Origin: JBCDCU01 sp039180865
Lineage (GTDB): Bacteria; Pseudomonadota; Alphaproteobacteria; Rhizobiales; JACESI01
Direction: 5' to 3'
NCBI GenBank assembly: GCA_039180865.1
Contig: JBCDCZ010000002.1
Coordinates: 1-64,000, forward strand
DNA: 64,000 bases
Made by a program: the position numbers and the translations under genes. Of this stretch, positions 8,448 through 16,960 are shown piece after piece. Each line of letters opens with the position of its first letter. Position 1 is the first letter of the stretch. The notes below the pieces were generated by a model. The model saw only the letters and a list, made by a program, of their open reading frames with translations, was not told where the DNA came from and searched no databases.

Positions 8448-9266
8448 ATGGACGCACCTCACCTATCTCAAAAAGGCCGGTCAGAGCGATTGCTGGAATT
8501 ATCCGTGTTCCTGCGCCATATGCGCACCCGCGCGGCACCGGTTCCCGATGAGGCCGATCGGCGGCGCACCCGTCGAACGCGGGGCTTGCGGCGCGAAGAG
8601 GTTGCCGCGCGCGCTGGCATCAGCACTGACTGGTACACCCGTATTGAACAGGGACGGGACGTCAATCCGTCATCGGAAGTCCTCGACGCCCTCAGCGACG
8701 CGCTGGAACTGAGCGTGTCGGAACGGGATCACCTCCTCGCACTGACGGATACGACGCAAGGTCACCTGATCGGGCCGCCAAACCATGCGTCAGGTCTTAC
8801 ACTTCTCGCCGATCAGATGCCAACAGCTCCGGCATTCGTCCTCGACCCGTCATGGACCGTTCTTCATCAGAACCAGGCGAGCATCGCGCAATTCGGCGAC
8901 TGGTCGCGTGACACGGACGGTTCGTCCAACTTCCTCGTACGCTTCTTTACCGATCCATTGATGACGAACGGGATCGAAGACTGGACCCGGCACGCAAAGC
9001 TGACTGTGAGGCAATACAGAGCTGTCTTCGCGAAACGAATTGATGATCCTGCGGTTCGGGACGTCGTGCGCTCTTTATCGAAAGACTCGCCGGACTTTGC
9101 GGATTGGTGGGCCGGGGCCGACGTTGCCGGAAAGGACGACGGTGTCAAAGTCTTCGTCAATGCGAAGGGTGAAAGGACGACGTTTGATTACGTCATGGTG
9201 CGGCACTGCGAGGCAAGCGACTGCGAACTGATTGCCTTCATTCCAAGAACCGGGGTGCAGGGCTAG
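8448..9266 (+). CDS. XRE-family regulator with MmyB-like ligand-binding domain
   Basis: A 272-residue regulator. An N-terminal Cro/C1-type helix-turn-helix covers about residues 20-95 and includes 'RGLRREEVAARAGISTDWYTRIEQGR', a hallmark of the MmyB-like group. The remainder is the MmyB-like ligand-binding domain (PF17765), with 'PAFVLDPSWTVLHQNQAS' and 'FADWWAGADVA'. These regulators usually repress a neighbouring enzyme gene and may bind fatty acid-like ligands. It faces the NTF2-like gene. Confidence 0.9.
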   Translation: MDAPHLSQKGRSERLLELSVFLRHMRTRAAPVPDEADRRRTRRTRGLRREEVAARAGISTDWYTRIEQGRDVNPSSEVLDALSDALELSVSERDHLLALTDTTQGHLIGPPNHASGLTLLADQMPTAPAFVLDPSWTVLHQNQASIAQFGDWSRDTDGSSNFLVRFFTDPLMTNGIEDWTRHAKLTVRQYRAVFAKRIDDPAVRDVVRSLSKDSPDFADWWAGADVAGKDDGVKVFVNAKGERTTFDYVMVRHCEASDCELIAFIPRTGVQG

Positions 9267-9367
9267 ATTGCGCCACTATGCCTTTACGCAAAGCGCTCTT
9301 CCGGCGTAGCATCCATTCTTAAGCTGCTACAAGCCTAACAGAGGCATTTTCCAAAAAGTCGAAACGT

Positions 9368-10225
9368 CTAGATTTGCACCGCGCTTTTAAACCCCGCAGA
9401 TAGCACCTTTAAAACGTTCTGCGGATGGCCGTAATTGACCCTTGTGTGAAGCACGATCGGTGAACGCGGGAGGTCCGGAAGGCCCAATCGAGCGCCGACA
9501 TCCACGGCACCGAACGGCAACATACGCCGCGCAAGGGCAGCAATACCAAGTTCCGCCATGACCGCCGCGCTGACAGCTGCAACACCGCCGCCAACGAAGA
9601 TCTCAGCCCATTTGATACCGGCCTGATCGAGCAACTCACAGGCCATCGTTCTGACACCGCAGGGTTCGGGCATGGTGGCAATCGGCAGTGGCTCCCCTTC
9701 CCTATGATGCCAGCCGGGCGCTGCGAACCATCCGAACCGGTCTTCGGCAAGGACGACACCATCCTCTCTTTCTACGGTTTTACGAACGATCACCGTGTCG
9801 AATTCCCGGCAGTCGAATCGCTTCAGCAAGTCCGCGCTGGACCCGATCTGAAGCTCGATTACCACATGCGGATCCTGTGCATTCATGCGTGCGATCAGGG
9901 CCGGAAGGTCCGGGCCCGCAACATGGTCGCTGATAGCGATGGTGAGCCGGTGCCGCGATCTCGAGAGCTCAACGAACGCGCGGTCGTGAACCTCCAAAAG
10001 CTGACGGGCATAGGTGAGGAAGACGGATCCCCGCGCCGACAGTTCCACATAGCGGGGCGTGCGCTCGATGAGCTTGCATCCCAAGCGCTCTTCCAGCCGC
10101 TTCAGTTTCAGGCTGACAGCCGATTGCGTGGTTCCCGTTGCTTCGGCTGCCTGCGTGAAACTTCCAAGTTCCGCGATCCGGACAAAGGCCTGAACGGCAT
10201 CGAGATCCAAAGGGCGACCCATCAT
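9368..10225 (-). CDS. LysR-family transcriptional regulator
   Basis: A 285-residue protein with the helix-turn-helix in 'LDAVQAFVRIAELGSFTQAAEATGTTQSAVS' and a LysR substrate-binding domain starting 'HRLTIAISDHVAGPDLP'. Two adjacent ATG codons are possible starts. It is divergent from the tautomerase gene 93 bases away, which it probably controls. Confidence 0.88.
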   Translation of the reverse strand: MMGRPLDLDAVQAFVRIAELGSFTQAAEATGTTQSAVSLKLKRLEERLGCKLIERTPRYVELSARGSVFLTYARQLLEVHDRAFVELSRSRHRLTIAISDHVAGPDLPALIARMNAQDPHVVIELQIGSSADLLKRFDCREFDTVIVRKTVEREDGVVLAEDRFGWFAAPGWHHREGEPLPIATMPEPCGVRTMACELLDQAGIKWAEIFVGGGVAAVSAAVMAELGIAALARRMLPFGAVDVGARLGLPDLPRSPIVLHTRVNYGHPQNVLKVLSAGFKSAVQI

Positions 10226-10236
10226 TTCATTTTCTC

Positions 10237-10253
10237 ATAATAACTATCATTAT
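10237..10253. promoter_or_regulatory. AT-rich dyad ATAAT-N7-ATTAT, candidate LysR site
   Basis: A perfect 5-bp inverted repeat with 7-base spacing lies just upstream of the LysR gene start, between it and the tautomerase gene. Spacing and AT-richness fit a LysR T-N11-A box. Such a short dyad in AT-rich sequence could be chance. Confidence 0.3.
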
Positions 10254-10318
10254 CTATTTCACTTCTTAATCTCTATCTTCAAATGAAAGGAAAGCCAACC
10301 CGATTGAAAGGACAGATC

Positions 10319-10699
10319 ATGCCCCTCATCCGTGTCTCTCTGCGCAAAGGAAAATCCGACGCCTACAAACAAGCGATCTTCGACGGTGTCTATCAGGCAA
10401 TGCGCGACATGTTCGATGTGCCGGAGGACGATCAATTCATGACTTTGAGCGAGCATGATTCTGCAGACTTCCGCTACAGCGCCACCTATCTTGATGTGCC
10501 GAGAAGCGAAGACGTCGTCTTCATTCAGATCACGGCGAACAACACACGGAGCCTTGAGCAGAAGAAGGCGTTTTACAAACGGATGGCAGACTTACTTGGC
10601 GACAATCCCGGCCTTCGCTCGGAAGATCTGCTCATAAGCCTTGTTGAAGTCTCAAAAGAGAACTGGTCGCTTGGTTACGGCCTCGCACAATATGCGTGA
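10319..10699 (+). CDS. Tautomerase-superfamily protein
   Basis: A 126-residue protein starting Met-Pro-Leu-Ile, so the mature protein would have the catalytic N-terminal proline of the 4-oxalocrotonate tautomerase/MIF superfamily. The length and 'DQFMTLSEHDSADFRYS' and 'IQITANNTRSLEQKKAFYK' stretches fit the longer tautomerase family PF14552. The start at 10319 has GAAAGGACAG upstream; an earlier in-frame ATG would hide Pro-1 and is rejected. It is followed by a good terminator and faces a LysR gene. Confidence 0.85.
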   Translation: MPLIRVSLRKGKSDAYKQAIFDGVYQAMRDMFDVPEDDQFMTLSEHDSADFRYSATYLDVPRSEDVVFIQITANNTRSLEQKKAFYKRMADLLGDNPGLRSEDLLISLVEVSKENWSLGYGLAQYA

Positions 10700-10753
10700 G
10701 CACCCTGACCCACTTATCCCATGAAGCCTCGCTACCGCCGAGCTTCAGCCCGA

Positions 10754-10790
10754 CCCGCGCCGGAAACCCAACCATGGCGCGGGCTTTTTG
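10754..10790 (+). terminator. Rho-independent terminator after the tautomerase gene
   Basis: CCCGCGCC (10754-10761) pairs perfectly with GGCGCGGG (10776-10783) across a 14-base loop, followed by CTTTTTG. It lies 55 bases past the tautomerase stop. Confidence 0.75.
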
Positions 10791-10854
10791 TATTTTATGG
10801 CTTCTGCTGAAACGAAGCCTTCCCTTGCTGGCTCACCTCAGCCAACCGGCCGAC

Positions 10855-11670
10855 CTAGGCTGCGTCTCTCACACGCTTGAAAAGCTGCTCGGCCTTATCC
10901 GGCGAGCCGGTCATGCTGTAGCATTCGGCAAGACCAATCGCGACAAGGAGCGTATCGGGATGTTTTGGACCAAGCTCGCGCTCCATAATTTCCAGCGCGC
11001 GCACGTAAAGCGGTCTCGCTTCGTGATACCGCCCGGTTTGAGTATATAGAAAAGCAAGGCTCTTCATATTGCTTGCACCGACATGGTTTTCCAATGCCGG
11101 ATCCCGGTCAATGGCGTCAACTCCGCGTTTATAAAGCGCTTCGGCATCGCTCGGACGCCCGGAGTACTGATAAATAAAGGCAAGACTGGTTACGCTCTCA
11201 AGTGTGTCGGGATGATCCGGTCCAAGCACCCGTTCACGGGCTTCGAGGGCTTGCTCTACAAGTCGCATCCCCTTCCTGCGCTGGTCGACATCCCAATAAT
11301 GAAGCCCAAGATTATGGACGCTCAACAATGTTTTCGGATGATCCGGGCCGCGCACCCGCTCGCGGACCTCATGAACGCGTTTATAAAGCCTACCGGCAGC
11401 CTCATCCCGACCAACCATCCTGTAATAACCGGCGAGAGTGTCTGCGGCGGCAAGCGTTTCAGAATGCTCGGGACCATAGGTTTTCTCGGCATTTTCCAAA
11501 GCTTCTTTGCCCCGCCTGATCGCCTCGTCGGTTCGCCCCGCTCGATGGGCATCGCTGATGGTCTGATAGGCCCCCCAGACTGCCGTCTCGTCGGATGTGT
11601 CGGTGGCCACCACAAATCCGCCCGAAATGAACGCCAACAACAGACAGGCATAAATTAAACGTCGAGGCAT
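10855..11670 (-). CDS. Exported tetratricopeptide (kinesin light chain-like) repeat protein
   Basis: A 271-residue protein with a signal peptide (about residues 1-22, 'LIYACLLLAFISGGFVVA'). About five 42-residue TPR_12-type repeats follow, each with a variant of 'GPDHPDTLxSVxxLAxxY' followed by 'AxxLYKRALEIxERxLG'. It is probably a periplasmic protein-binding scaffold; no catalytic domain is visible. It is transcribed alone. Confidence 0.82.
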   Translation of the reverse strand: MPRRLIYACLLLAFISGGFVVATDTSDETAVWGAYQTISDAHRAGRTDEAIRRGKEALENAEKTYGPEHSETLAAADTLAGYYRMVGRDEAAGRLYKRVHEVRERVRGPDHPKTLLSVHNLGLHYWDVDQRRKGMRLVEQALEARERVLGPDHPDTLESVTSLAFIYQYSGRPSDAEALYKRGVDAIDRDPALENHVGASNMKSLAFLYTQTGRYHEARPLYVRALEIMERELGPKHPDTLLVAIGLAECYSMTGSPDKAEQLFKRVRDAA

Positions 11671-11885
11671 CGCTATCTTTCCGAATATTCACTTTGTCTA
11701 AAAATATGATTGGACTGACATAATTACAGAAGGCGGCAGCAAGGAGAATAGGTGTTTCGTCATAGGATGCGGGCTCCGCCATTCGCCTTTTTGACCCCCG
11801 CCCGGAAGCAGAGATCGGCGTGACCAAGCGTTGGGGAGGCTTTTGGCGGCGAGCGTGGCACTCCGGCTTACCATCACACTATTCA

Positions 11886-13004
11886 TCACGTGGTGGCGAA
11901 GAACTTCGGACGGAAGAGGCGAAGCGCGATGGCGCCAACGCCTGTGAGCGCGACCGCCATCACGACGACCCAGCCGATCAACGGAATGAGCGCAATCACG
12001 CCGACCGTAAGCGCGCCAACACCTGCTGAAAGCGCCCGTGCGCCAAAGCTCCCCGGTTCGGGGCGTCCGATTGCCATCAGCAAGCCAACGCCGACCGCAT
12101 AAGACGCCACCACATAGCCCGCAAAGACCGCAATCAGCGCAAGCAGCACGGCTGCCGGTGCGAGCGGGAGGCCGATCACCGAAATGAAGAGGATGAGCGT
12201 TGCACCGATGATCATCGACTCGGTCAAAAGCCCGTAGAAAAGTGTCCGCCAGGGTCTCGCCAGAATGGAGCGGCGAAGATCGGCAAGCCGTCCCGGCACG
12301 AGGGCTGCGATAAGGGACGCGACAGCGGCCACTGCGACAATGCCGATGAGGAAACCAAGCAAAGCCCTCGTGAAACTCTCAAATGTGAGAACCCGCGCTG
12401 CCGACCAGCCTGTTGCCTGCATACGCTCGATCCTGTCGGAAGAAATCACGCTTTCCGGGATTTCGATCGTGCCCGGCTTTTCTTCAAAAAGCGTGAGCCT
12501 GCCGTCGATCCTGGCGCCATCGTCGAACGCGACCTTCTTCGCAGTCATGCGGACATCGCCGCCAAGGACGGAAGAAATCCTGACGTCGCGGCCCGAAATC
12601 AGTGCGGTGCCTGAAACCGGCCCGGCGATGGTTAGGTTCGCGCCGGAAATTCTGAGATCACCCGCGACATCGGAAACATCGACATTGTAGCCAGCAAGCG
12701 TCGCATCGCCTGCGATCAGCTTGTTGACGGTCACATCCATTCCGGCGGCATAGGCATCGCCGCCAATCGCGCCCGTGACGACAATTTTCCGGCCTGCGAG
12801 ATGGGCCGAGCCATTGATCGCCTCTTCGCTTCGGACAGTCGCGCCCGCCATGAAGAGGTCGTCAGCGCCAGTGGTTTTATTGATGGGCGCCGATCCGGCC
12901 ATAAACCGATCGCCGTTCAAATCGAAGGGCTGTTTTTCTTCTGCCGCCTGGAGCGGTGAGACGGCGATGCCAAGCGCAATCGCCGCAAGCATTAACCTGC
13001 ACAT
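11886..13004 (-). CDS. Bactofilin-like polymer-forming domain fused to a membrane domain
   Basis: A 372-residue protein. A signal peptide (about residues 1-20) leads into a beta-helical region (about 30-175) of short repeats such as 'AGRKIVVTGAIGGDAYAAGMDVTV', like polymer-forming or bactofilin-like domains. Residues about 205-365 carry four to five membrane helices. The arrangement suggests a beta-helix on the periplasmic side anchored by the helices. Function is unknown, possibly envelope scaffolding. An internal ATG at 12992 is an alternative start. Confidence 0.75.
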   Translation of the reverse strand: MCRLMLAAIALGIAVSPLQAAEEKQPFDLNGDRFMAGSAPINKTTGADDLFMAGATVRSEEAINGSAHLAGRKIVVTGAIGGDAYAAGMDVTVNKLIAGDATLAGYNVDVSDVAGDLRISGANLTIAGPVSGTALISGRDVRISSVLGGDVRMTAKKVAFDDGARIDGRLTLFEEKPGTIEIPESVISSDRIERMQATGWSAARVLTFESFTRALLGFLIGIVAVAAVASLIAALVPGRLADLRRSILARPWRTLFYGLLTESMIIGATLILFISVIGLPLAPAAVLLALIAVFAGYVVASYAVGVGLLMAIGRPEPGSFGARALSAGVGALTVGVIALIPLIGWVVVMAVALTGVGAIALRLFRPKFFATT

Positions 13005-13109
13005 GATGGTTCCCCGATTTTTGTGTTTATTGAGACGTTCCCGGGAATTCTACCTACGGAGAGATACGGTACCCTTGATGCACGTCAATGACGGATCAAA
13101 CCACAAAAG

Positions 13110-13142
13110 AGACACTATCTCCTTGAGGTGTCTTCTTTTTTT
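13110..13142 (+). terminator. Terminator-like hairpin in the leader of the next gene
   Basis: AGACAC (13110-13115) pairs with GTGTCT (13128-13133), followed by TCTTTTTTT. It is only about 20 bases upstream of the NTF2-like gene start, and no plus-strand gene precedes it. It could therefore attenuate that gene rather than end a transcript. The stem is short. Confidence 0.3.
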
Positions 13143-13162
13143 AACGATCGAACGGATCAGAT

Positions 13163-13543
13163 ATGACGCAGGACCACCCGAATATCGCTTTGATGAAAAT
13201 GCTCGACCCGCGTGATCTCGACGCCTCCGAGCAACGGTTCGCCGAGACCTTTGTGTGGCATTACATCAACCCCAACCTGCCAGATCTTGAGGGGGATTAT
13301 ATCGGTTTCGAGGGCCTGAAACGATTCTTCGGGGCTCTCGCCGGAAAGACCGCCGGCACTTTCAGAGTAGAACCTCTTTCCATCTCAGCCGCAGGCGACG
13401 AGCTTGTGGTGACACATGTGCGCGATACGATGAAGCTTGCGGGCGTCGAGACCGTGGTCGATGCGGTCGTTGTCTGGCGGATCGTTGGCGGCAAATTCGC
13501 TGAAGCCTGGGATATCCCGACTGCCTACACTTTTCCCGATTGA
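13163..13543 (+). CDS. SnoaL/NTF2-like protein
   Basis: A 126-residue NTF2-like protein: 'AETFVWHYINPNLPDLEGDYIGFEGLKRFF' at the helix-strand junction and a final strand 'VDAVVVWRIVGGKFAEAWDIP', typical of the SnoaL_2 group of small isomerases and hydrolases of unknown substrate. No signal peptide is present. It stands alone; the divergent membrane protein is 158 bases away. Confidence 0.8.
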   Translation: MTQDHPNIALMKMLDPRDLDASEQRFAETFVWHYINPNLPDLEGDYIGFEGLKRFFGALAGKTAGTFRVEPLSISAAGDELVVTHVRDTMKLAGVETVVDAVVVWRIVGGKFAEAWDIPTAYTFPD

Positions 13544-13605
13544 TGGGATTGGGAGTGGTTAAAAAATAACCTGTCGGAATGCTGTACGCTGGTTTTACTT
13601 GCCAA

Positions 13606-14487
13606 TCACTCCGCGCTCCCTCCCTCACCTCTCAATGCCTGGTCCAACAAGGCGACCAATTCTCTCTGGGTGTCTTCGTTTGCCACCGCTTTCGGCAGTG
13701 TTCTGAATTTCCGGTTCGCAACAAACAGACCAGAGCGTCCGTTGAACGCTTCTGGATCTGCGCTCGCGACAACCTTCGCCGCCTGCTTATCCGGCGCGCT
13801 GAACAACAAAGGCGCGAGCCATTGCAGCGGTTTCGGCATTGCTGAGTTTCCGCTTGTGGTCATCGCGGTTCTTGTTGCGCCCGGATCGATCGCGCGGATC
13901 AGAATATTGTCGTCTGCAAGCCTTTCGCTCAGGGCTGGCGCAAGCGCTGTCGCCGCCAATTTTGTCTGTCCATAAGTGCTCATTAATCCGCCCACTTTGC
14001 CGGGCCTAGCGAGGTCATGCAGTTTCAGAGACTTTTGCGCGTTTACAGCACTTGACGAAAAGATCACGACCATTGCGGGTGTCTGACCCAACGGCCGCGC
14101 CATTTTTCCGGTAAGGCCCATGGTCAGGTGATACCTGGCCAGCACATTCACCGCGAATTGCGATTCAAATCCCTGCGCGCTCAACATTCTTTGTGCAGTC
14201 AGAACCCCTGAGTTGTTGTAAAGCGTGTCAATGCGCCCCGGCAGACGATAAATCGTGTCAATCGCTGCCTGGATCTCAACCGTATCCATCAGATCTGCAA
14301 TGATGATTTCAATCCTCAAAGACGGATTGACGGAAAGAAGTTCAGTCTTCTGCGACTGCGATTTTGCTTCAGATCGATTGACCAGAATCAGATCCTTGCC
14401 TGCGGTTGCGAGTTGTTTGGCAATCTCGCTCCCAATGCCACCTGTAGACCCTGTAATGACAGTCCAATTTGCATCAGTCTCGGTCAT
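13606..14487 (-). CDS. Short-chain dehydrogenase/reductase
   Basis: A 293-residue SDR. The cofactor motif TGSTGGIG is at about residues 13-20, the NNSG segment near 91-94, the catalytic Ser is in 'VVIFSSSAVNA', and YxxxK is present in 'STYGQTKLAA'. Length and C-terminus resemble the retinol dehydrogenase/light-dependent reductase-like group. It is divergent from a MarR gene 73 bases away, a typical redox- or phenolic-responsive pair. The substrate is unknown. Confidence 0.88.
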   Translation of the reverse strand: MTETDANWTVITGSTGGIGSEIAKQLATAGKDLILVNRSEAKSQSQKTELLSVNPSLRIEIIIADLMDTVEIQAAIDTIYRLPGRIDTLYNNSGVLTAQRMLSAQGFESQFAVNVLARYHLTMGLTGKMARPLGQTPAMVVIFSSSAVNAQKSLKLHDLARPGKVGGLMSTYGQTKLAATALAPALSERLADDNILIRAIDPGATRTAMTTSGNSAMPKPLQWLAPLLFSAPDKQAAKVVASADPEAFNGRSGLFVANRKFRTLPKAVANEDTQRELVALLDQALRGEGGSAE

Positions 14488-14560
14488 CGGTTACCTCTTC
14501 TAAGACGTGCACACGGTGTATTTCTTCATAGTGTATATGTAAACTTATTGAGGTTCGCAA

Positions 14561-14986
14561 GTGACACTTTCTCCGGCTGACGCTCTTTGTGAATTCGTGC
14601 CACCATTTCTTCGCTTCCTGCGGGAGGGGACTGCGAAGATCGATCTGTCTCCTGCCCGGTTTCAGATCCTGCAGGCGCTGCGTCAGGCGCAACCCAGCTC
14701 GATGGTGGAACTCGCTGACAGATTGTCGGTCACCAAACGCAACATCACGAGCCTTGTTGATGCGCTTGAAATGGATGGATTGGTCAAACGAAGCCCGCAT
14801 CCGACCGACAGGCGGTCGAAACTCGTCGCTCTGACCGAGAAGGGCGAGGCAACGTCCCGGGAAGCTGCAAAGCTTCAAAGACAACATCTTGAAGACCTGA
14901 TCGCCACTCTGACGCTGGAACAGCAGGCTCTGATGGCTGAAGCGCTCGTACAGCTCACCGAAGCGATGACGTTAGATCGTGGCTAG
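14561..14986 (+). CDS. MarR-family transcriptional regulator
   Basis: A 141-residue winged-helix protein with 'SMVELADRLSVTKRNITSLVDALEMDGLVKR' and the wing 'HPTDRRSKLVALTEKG'. The start is GTG at 14561 with GAGG a few bases upstream. It faces the SDR gene and probably represses it. GTGTAT occurs twice in the shared upstream region (14516 and 14531), a weak operator candidate. Confidence 0.88.
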   Translation: MTLSPADALCEFVPPFLRFLREGTAKIDLSPARFQILQALRQAQPSSMVELADRLSVTKRNITSLVDALEMDGLVKRSPHPTDRRSKLVALTEKGEATSREAAKLQRQHLEDLIATLTLEQQALMAEALVQLTEAMTLDRG

Positions 14987-15049
14987 GAGCCCGACGTTGC
15001 CGAATAAGATGAAATTCAGACGGTGTTGAGCCGGCAGCGGCGACGGGCC

Positions 15050-15709
15050 TTATTGTGATGTGCGATGGGGTGAGCGTTGCAGCCCTTTAATGCGCCAGCG
15101 AAAATCGCAATAGGCCGAGCCATCCGCAATCGTCTGCGAGCGTACCAGATCAACCCCGAAAGTTTCCGCGGCGCCATAGTCGAGGTTGCACGCCCCAAAG
15201 GGCGTCGCTTCGGGTGAGCCCATCGTCTTGAAGTAATCGGCAAGCGGGCAGCGCGTCACGTCGAAGGCGACCACTTCGCCCTCTTCCGGCTTTCTTTGGC
15301 GGTGGATGAAGGCAGCGGAGAAGAAATAGCCGGTCAGGATACTGAGGACCCATTTGACCCGCGCGCCCCTTTTTGCGCTTCTCAGCCTTGAGACGGTATA
15401 AAGAAATGCGGGCGACGGTCGGTAGACCTTCATGCCGACTGCTTCGATGATCGGCCCCGCCTCCTTTAGAGGAAGCCGGTGATCCTTGAGTGCACGATAA
15501 AGTGCCAGGTTCCACTCCATTTGCCGCATCATCATGTTGACGGAAAAAGTATGGCGAGGACGGTTTGGCTTGAGCCGCCTTTGCCAGCGTAAGGTCTGTG
15601 CCCAGATCTCTTCCCAGCCATAGGGGAACCGTTCCCTCAGTGTAGGGAGGGCAGCCTGCCGAAACGCGTAATTCGGCGCAAACACATAATAAAAAAGATC
15701 GAGAGTCAT
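15050..15709 (-). CDS. L-2-amino-thiazoline-4-carboxylic acid hydrolase-like protein
   Basis: About 219 residues. The C-terminal half matches the ATC hydrolase family (PF14196): 'VVAFDVTRCPLADYFKTMG', an 'LDYGAAETF' segment and the ending 'TIADGSAYCDFRWR'. The founding enzyme opens a thiazoline ring on the way to cysteine, but most relatives are uncharacterised. The frame extends to a GTG at 15847 overlapping the upstream gene. The ATG at 15709 has GGAAAGG upstream and is preferred. Confidence 0.75.
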   Translation of the reverse strand: MTLDLFYYVFAPNYAFRQAALPTLRERFPYGWEEIWAQTLRWQRRLKPNRPRHTFSVNMMMRQMEWNLALYRALKDHRLPLKEAGPIIEAVGMKVYRPSPAFLYTVSRLRSAKRGARVKWVLSILTGYFFSAAFIHRQRKPEEGEVVAFDVTRCPLADYFKTMGSPEATPFGACNLDYGAAETFGVDLVRSQTIADGSAYCDFRWRIKGLQRSPHRTSQ

Positions 15710-15833
15710 CATCCGCCTTTCCGACACCCTTTTCCAGGGCCCTCTTCGGGCAATCAAACTGAGGGATTCTACGTGGGAATTGGGCAGCTGTCCTTGCGCT
15801 CGATCAATAACGCACGGGTCGATCACTGTGCGG

Positions 15834-16571
15834 TTATATATCGACACTCAAACCGTCATAGGCGCATTCGTGGGAAAGCGCTCCCACGCGCGACAGCATG
15901 TCGTCATTCATATGGGTGAGGATGAGACGCTTCGGCTGAATCAAAGGAAGCTTTTCTTCCAGCGTTCTCAAATCGAGATGAAGCGGTACCTTCTTCTCAT
16001 AGAAATACGCTTCGGCAATCATGAGATCGGCATTGCGGCCGATGTCGATCAAAGCGTCCGTCCACTCCGTATCGCCGGTATAGGAAAGGATCTTTCCCTC
16101 AGCCCCGATCCTGTAAGCATGAAACGGACCTTCCGGCTTGCCGTGCCGCACACGAGCGGTTGTCACTTTCACATCGTCGAAACGCACGGTCTCGCCGGGT
16201 GAAAGCTCTTGAAGCGTGAGCTCGAATTTCGGGTGAACCTTTGACGAGCCCGGAAAGGTCGTCTCCATCACGCGGATATACCAGTCTTCGAGGCCAACTG
16301 GGCCAAAGATTGAAAGCGGCCGATGGCGTTTTGAGAAGAATTGCGCGTCGAGCATAAAGTAAGGAATGCCGCCGAAGTGATCGCCGTGAAAATGGGTGAT
16401 CAGGATCGCGTCGATTGTATTCGGATCAAGGTTTTGGGCTTTGAGCGCAATCATGGAAGACGCGCCGCAATCAATTAAAAATGCGCCCGTTTCGTGGCTC
16501 ACATGAAAGCAGGTGTTAAACCGCCCGCCGCTTCCAAACGCATCGCCCGATCCTGCAAAGGTGATCTTCAT
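15834..16571 (-). CDS. MBL-fold hydrolase of the RNase Z-like type
   Basis: A 245-residue metallo-beta-lactamase-fold protein. 'GSGDAFGSGGRFNTCF' at the N-terminus and H60-F-H62-G-D64-H65 are the RNase Z/ElaC-like signatures; the later metal ligands are in 'ILSYTGDTEW' and 'LILTHMNDD'. It lacks an obvious long exosite for tRNA, so a small-molecule hydrolase is as likely as tRNA processing. It lies just upstream of the ATC hydrolase-like gene on the same strand and is probably cotranscribed. Confidence 0.85.
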   Translation of the reverse strand: MKITFAGSGDAFGSGGRFNTCFHVSHETGAFLIDCGASSMIALKAQNLDPNTIDAILITHFHGDHFGGIPYFMLDAQFFSKRHRPLSIFGPVGLEDWYIRVMETTFPGSSKVHPKFELTLQELSPGETVRFDDVKVTTARVRHGKPEGPFHAYRIGAEGKILSYTGDTEWTDALIDIGRNADLMIAEAYFYEKKVPLHLDLRTLEEKLPLIQPKRLILTHMNDDMLSRVGALSHECAYDGLSVDI

Positions 16572-16643
16572 GCCCTTATTCCATTTGGTGTGACCGGAAT
16601 AAAGCCGATTGGGCGGGATGCAGAGGAACTGAGCCTTCGACCC

Positions 16644-16946
16644 TCAAACATTCACCACATCGTGCCAGTCGGGATGCTTCAATGCCTGTGCTCTAAAAAA
16701 CGGGCAGAGCGGCATGATTTTGAGACCCTTTTCGCGCGAATCCGCCACGACGCGCGCGGCAAGGGCAGCGCCGACGCCAAGGCGGCGAAAACTGTCCGGC
16801 ACGCCGGTATGATCGACAATGATCATCGTGCTTCCGGCCTTGGAAAACGTCAGTTCACCCGGTTCGTCATGGCCGTCAACCACCGCAACATAGCGCCCCT
16901 TGCTGTCGCCGTCTTCCAGCGTGATCGTCACCTTCTCTGCTGCCAT
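16644..16946 (-). CDS. Small GNAT-like N-acetyltransferase (YjdJ type)
   Basis: A 100-residue protein of the compact Gcn5-related group (COG2388): 'GELTFSKAGSTMIIVDHTGVPDSFRR' and the acetyl-CoA loop 'RRLGVGAALAARVV', ending 'LCPFFRAQALKHPDW'. The ATG at 16946 lies 14 bases after the stop of the DUF5996 gene, with GGAAC upstream, so the two form an operon. Confidence 0.85.
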   Translation of the reverse strand: MAAEKVTITLEDGDSKGRYVAVVDGHDEPGELTFSKAGSTMIIVDHTGVPDSFRRLGVGAALAARVVADSREKGLKIMPLCPFFRAQALKHPDWHDVVNV

Positions 16947-16960
16947 CGGAACAGTTCCTT

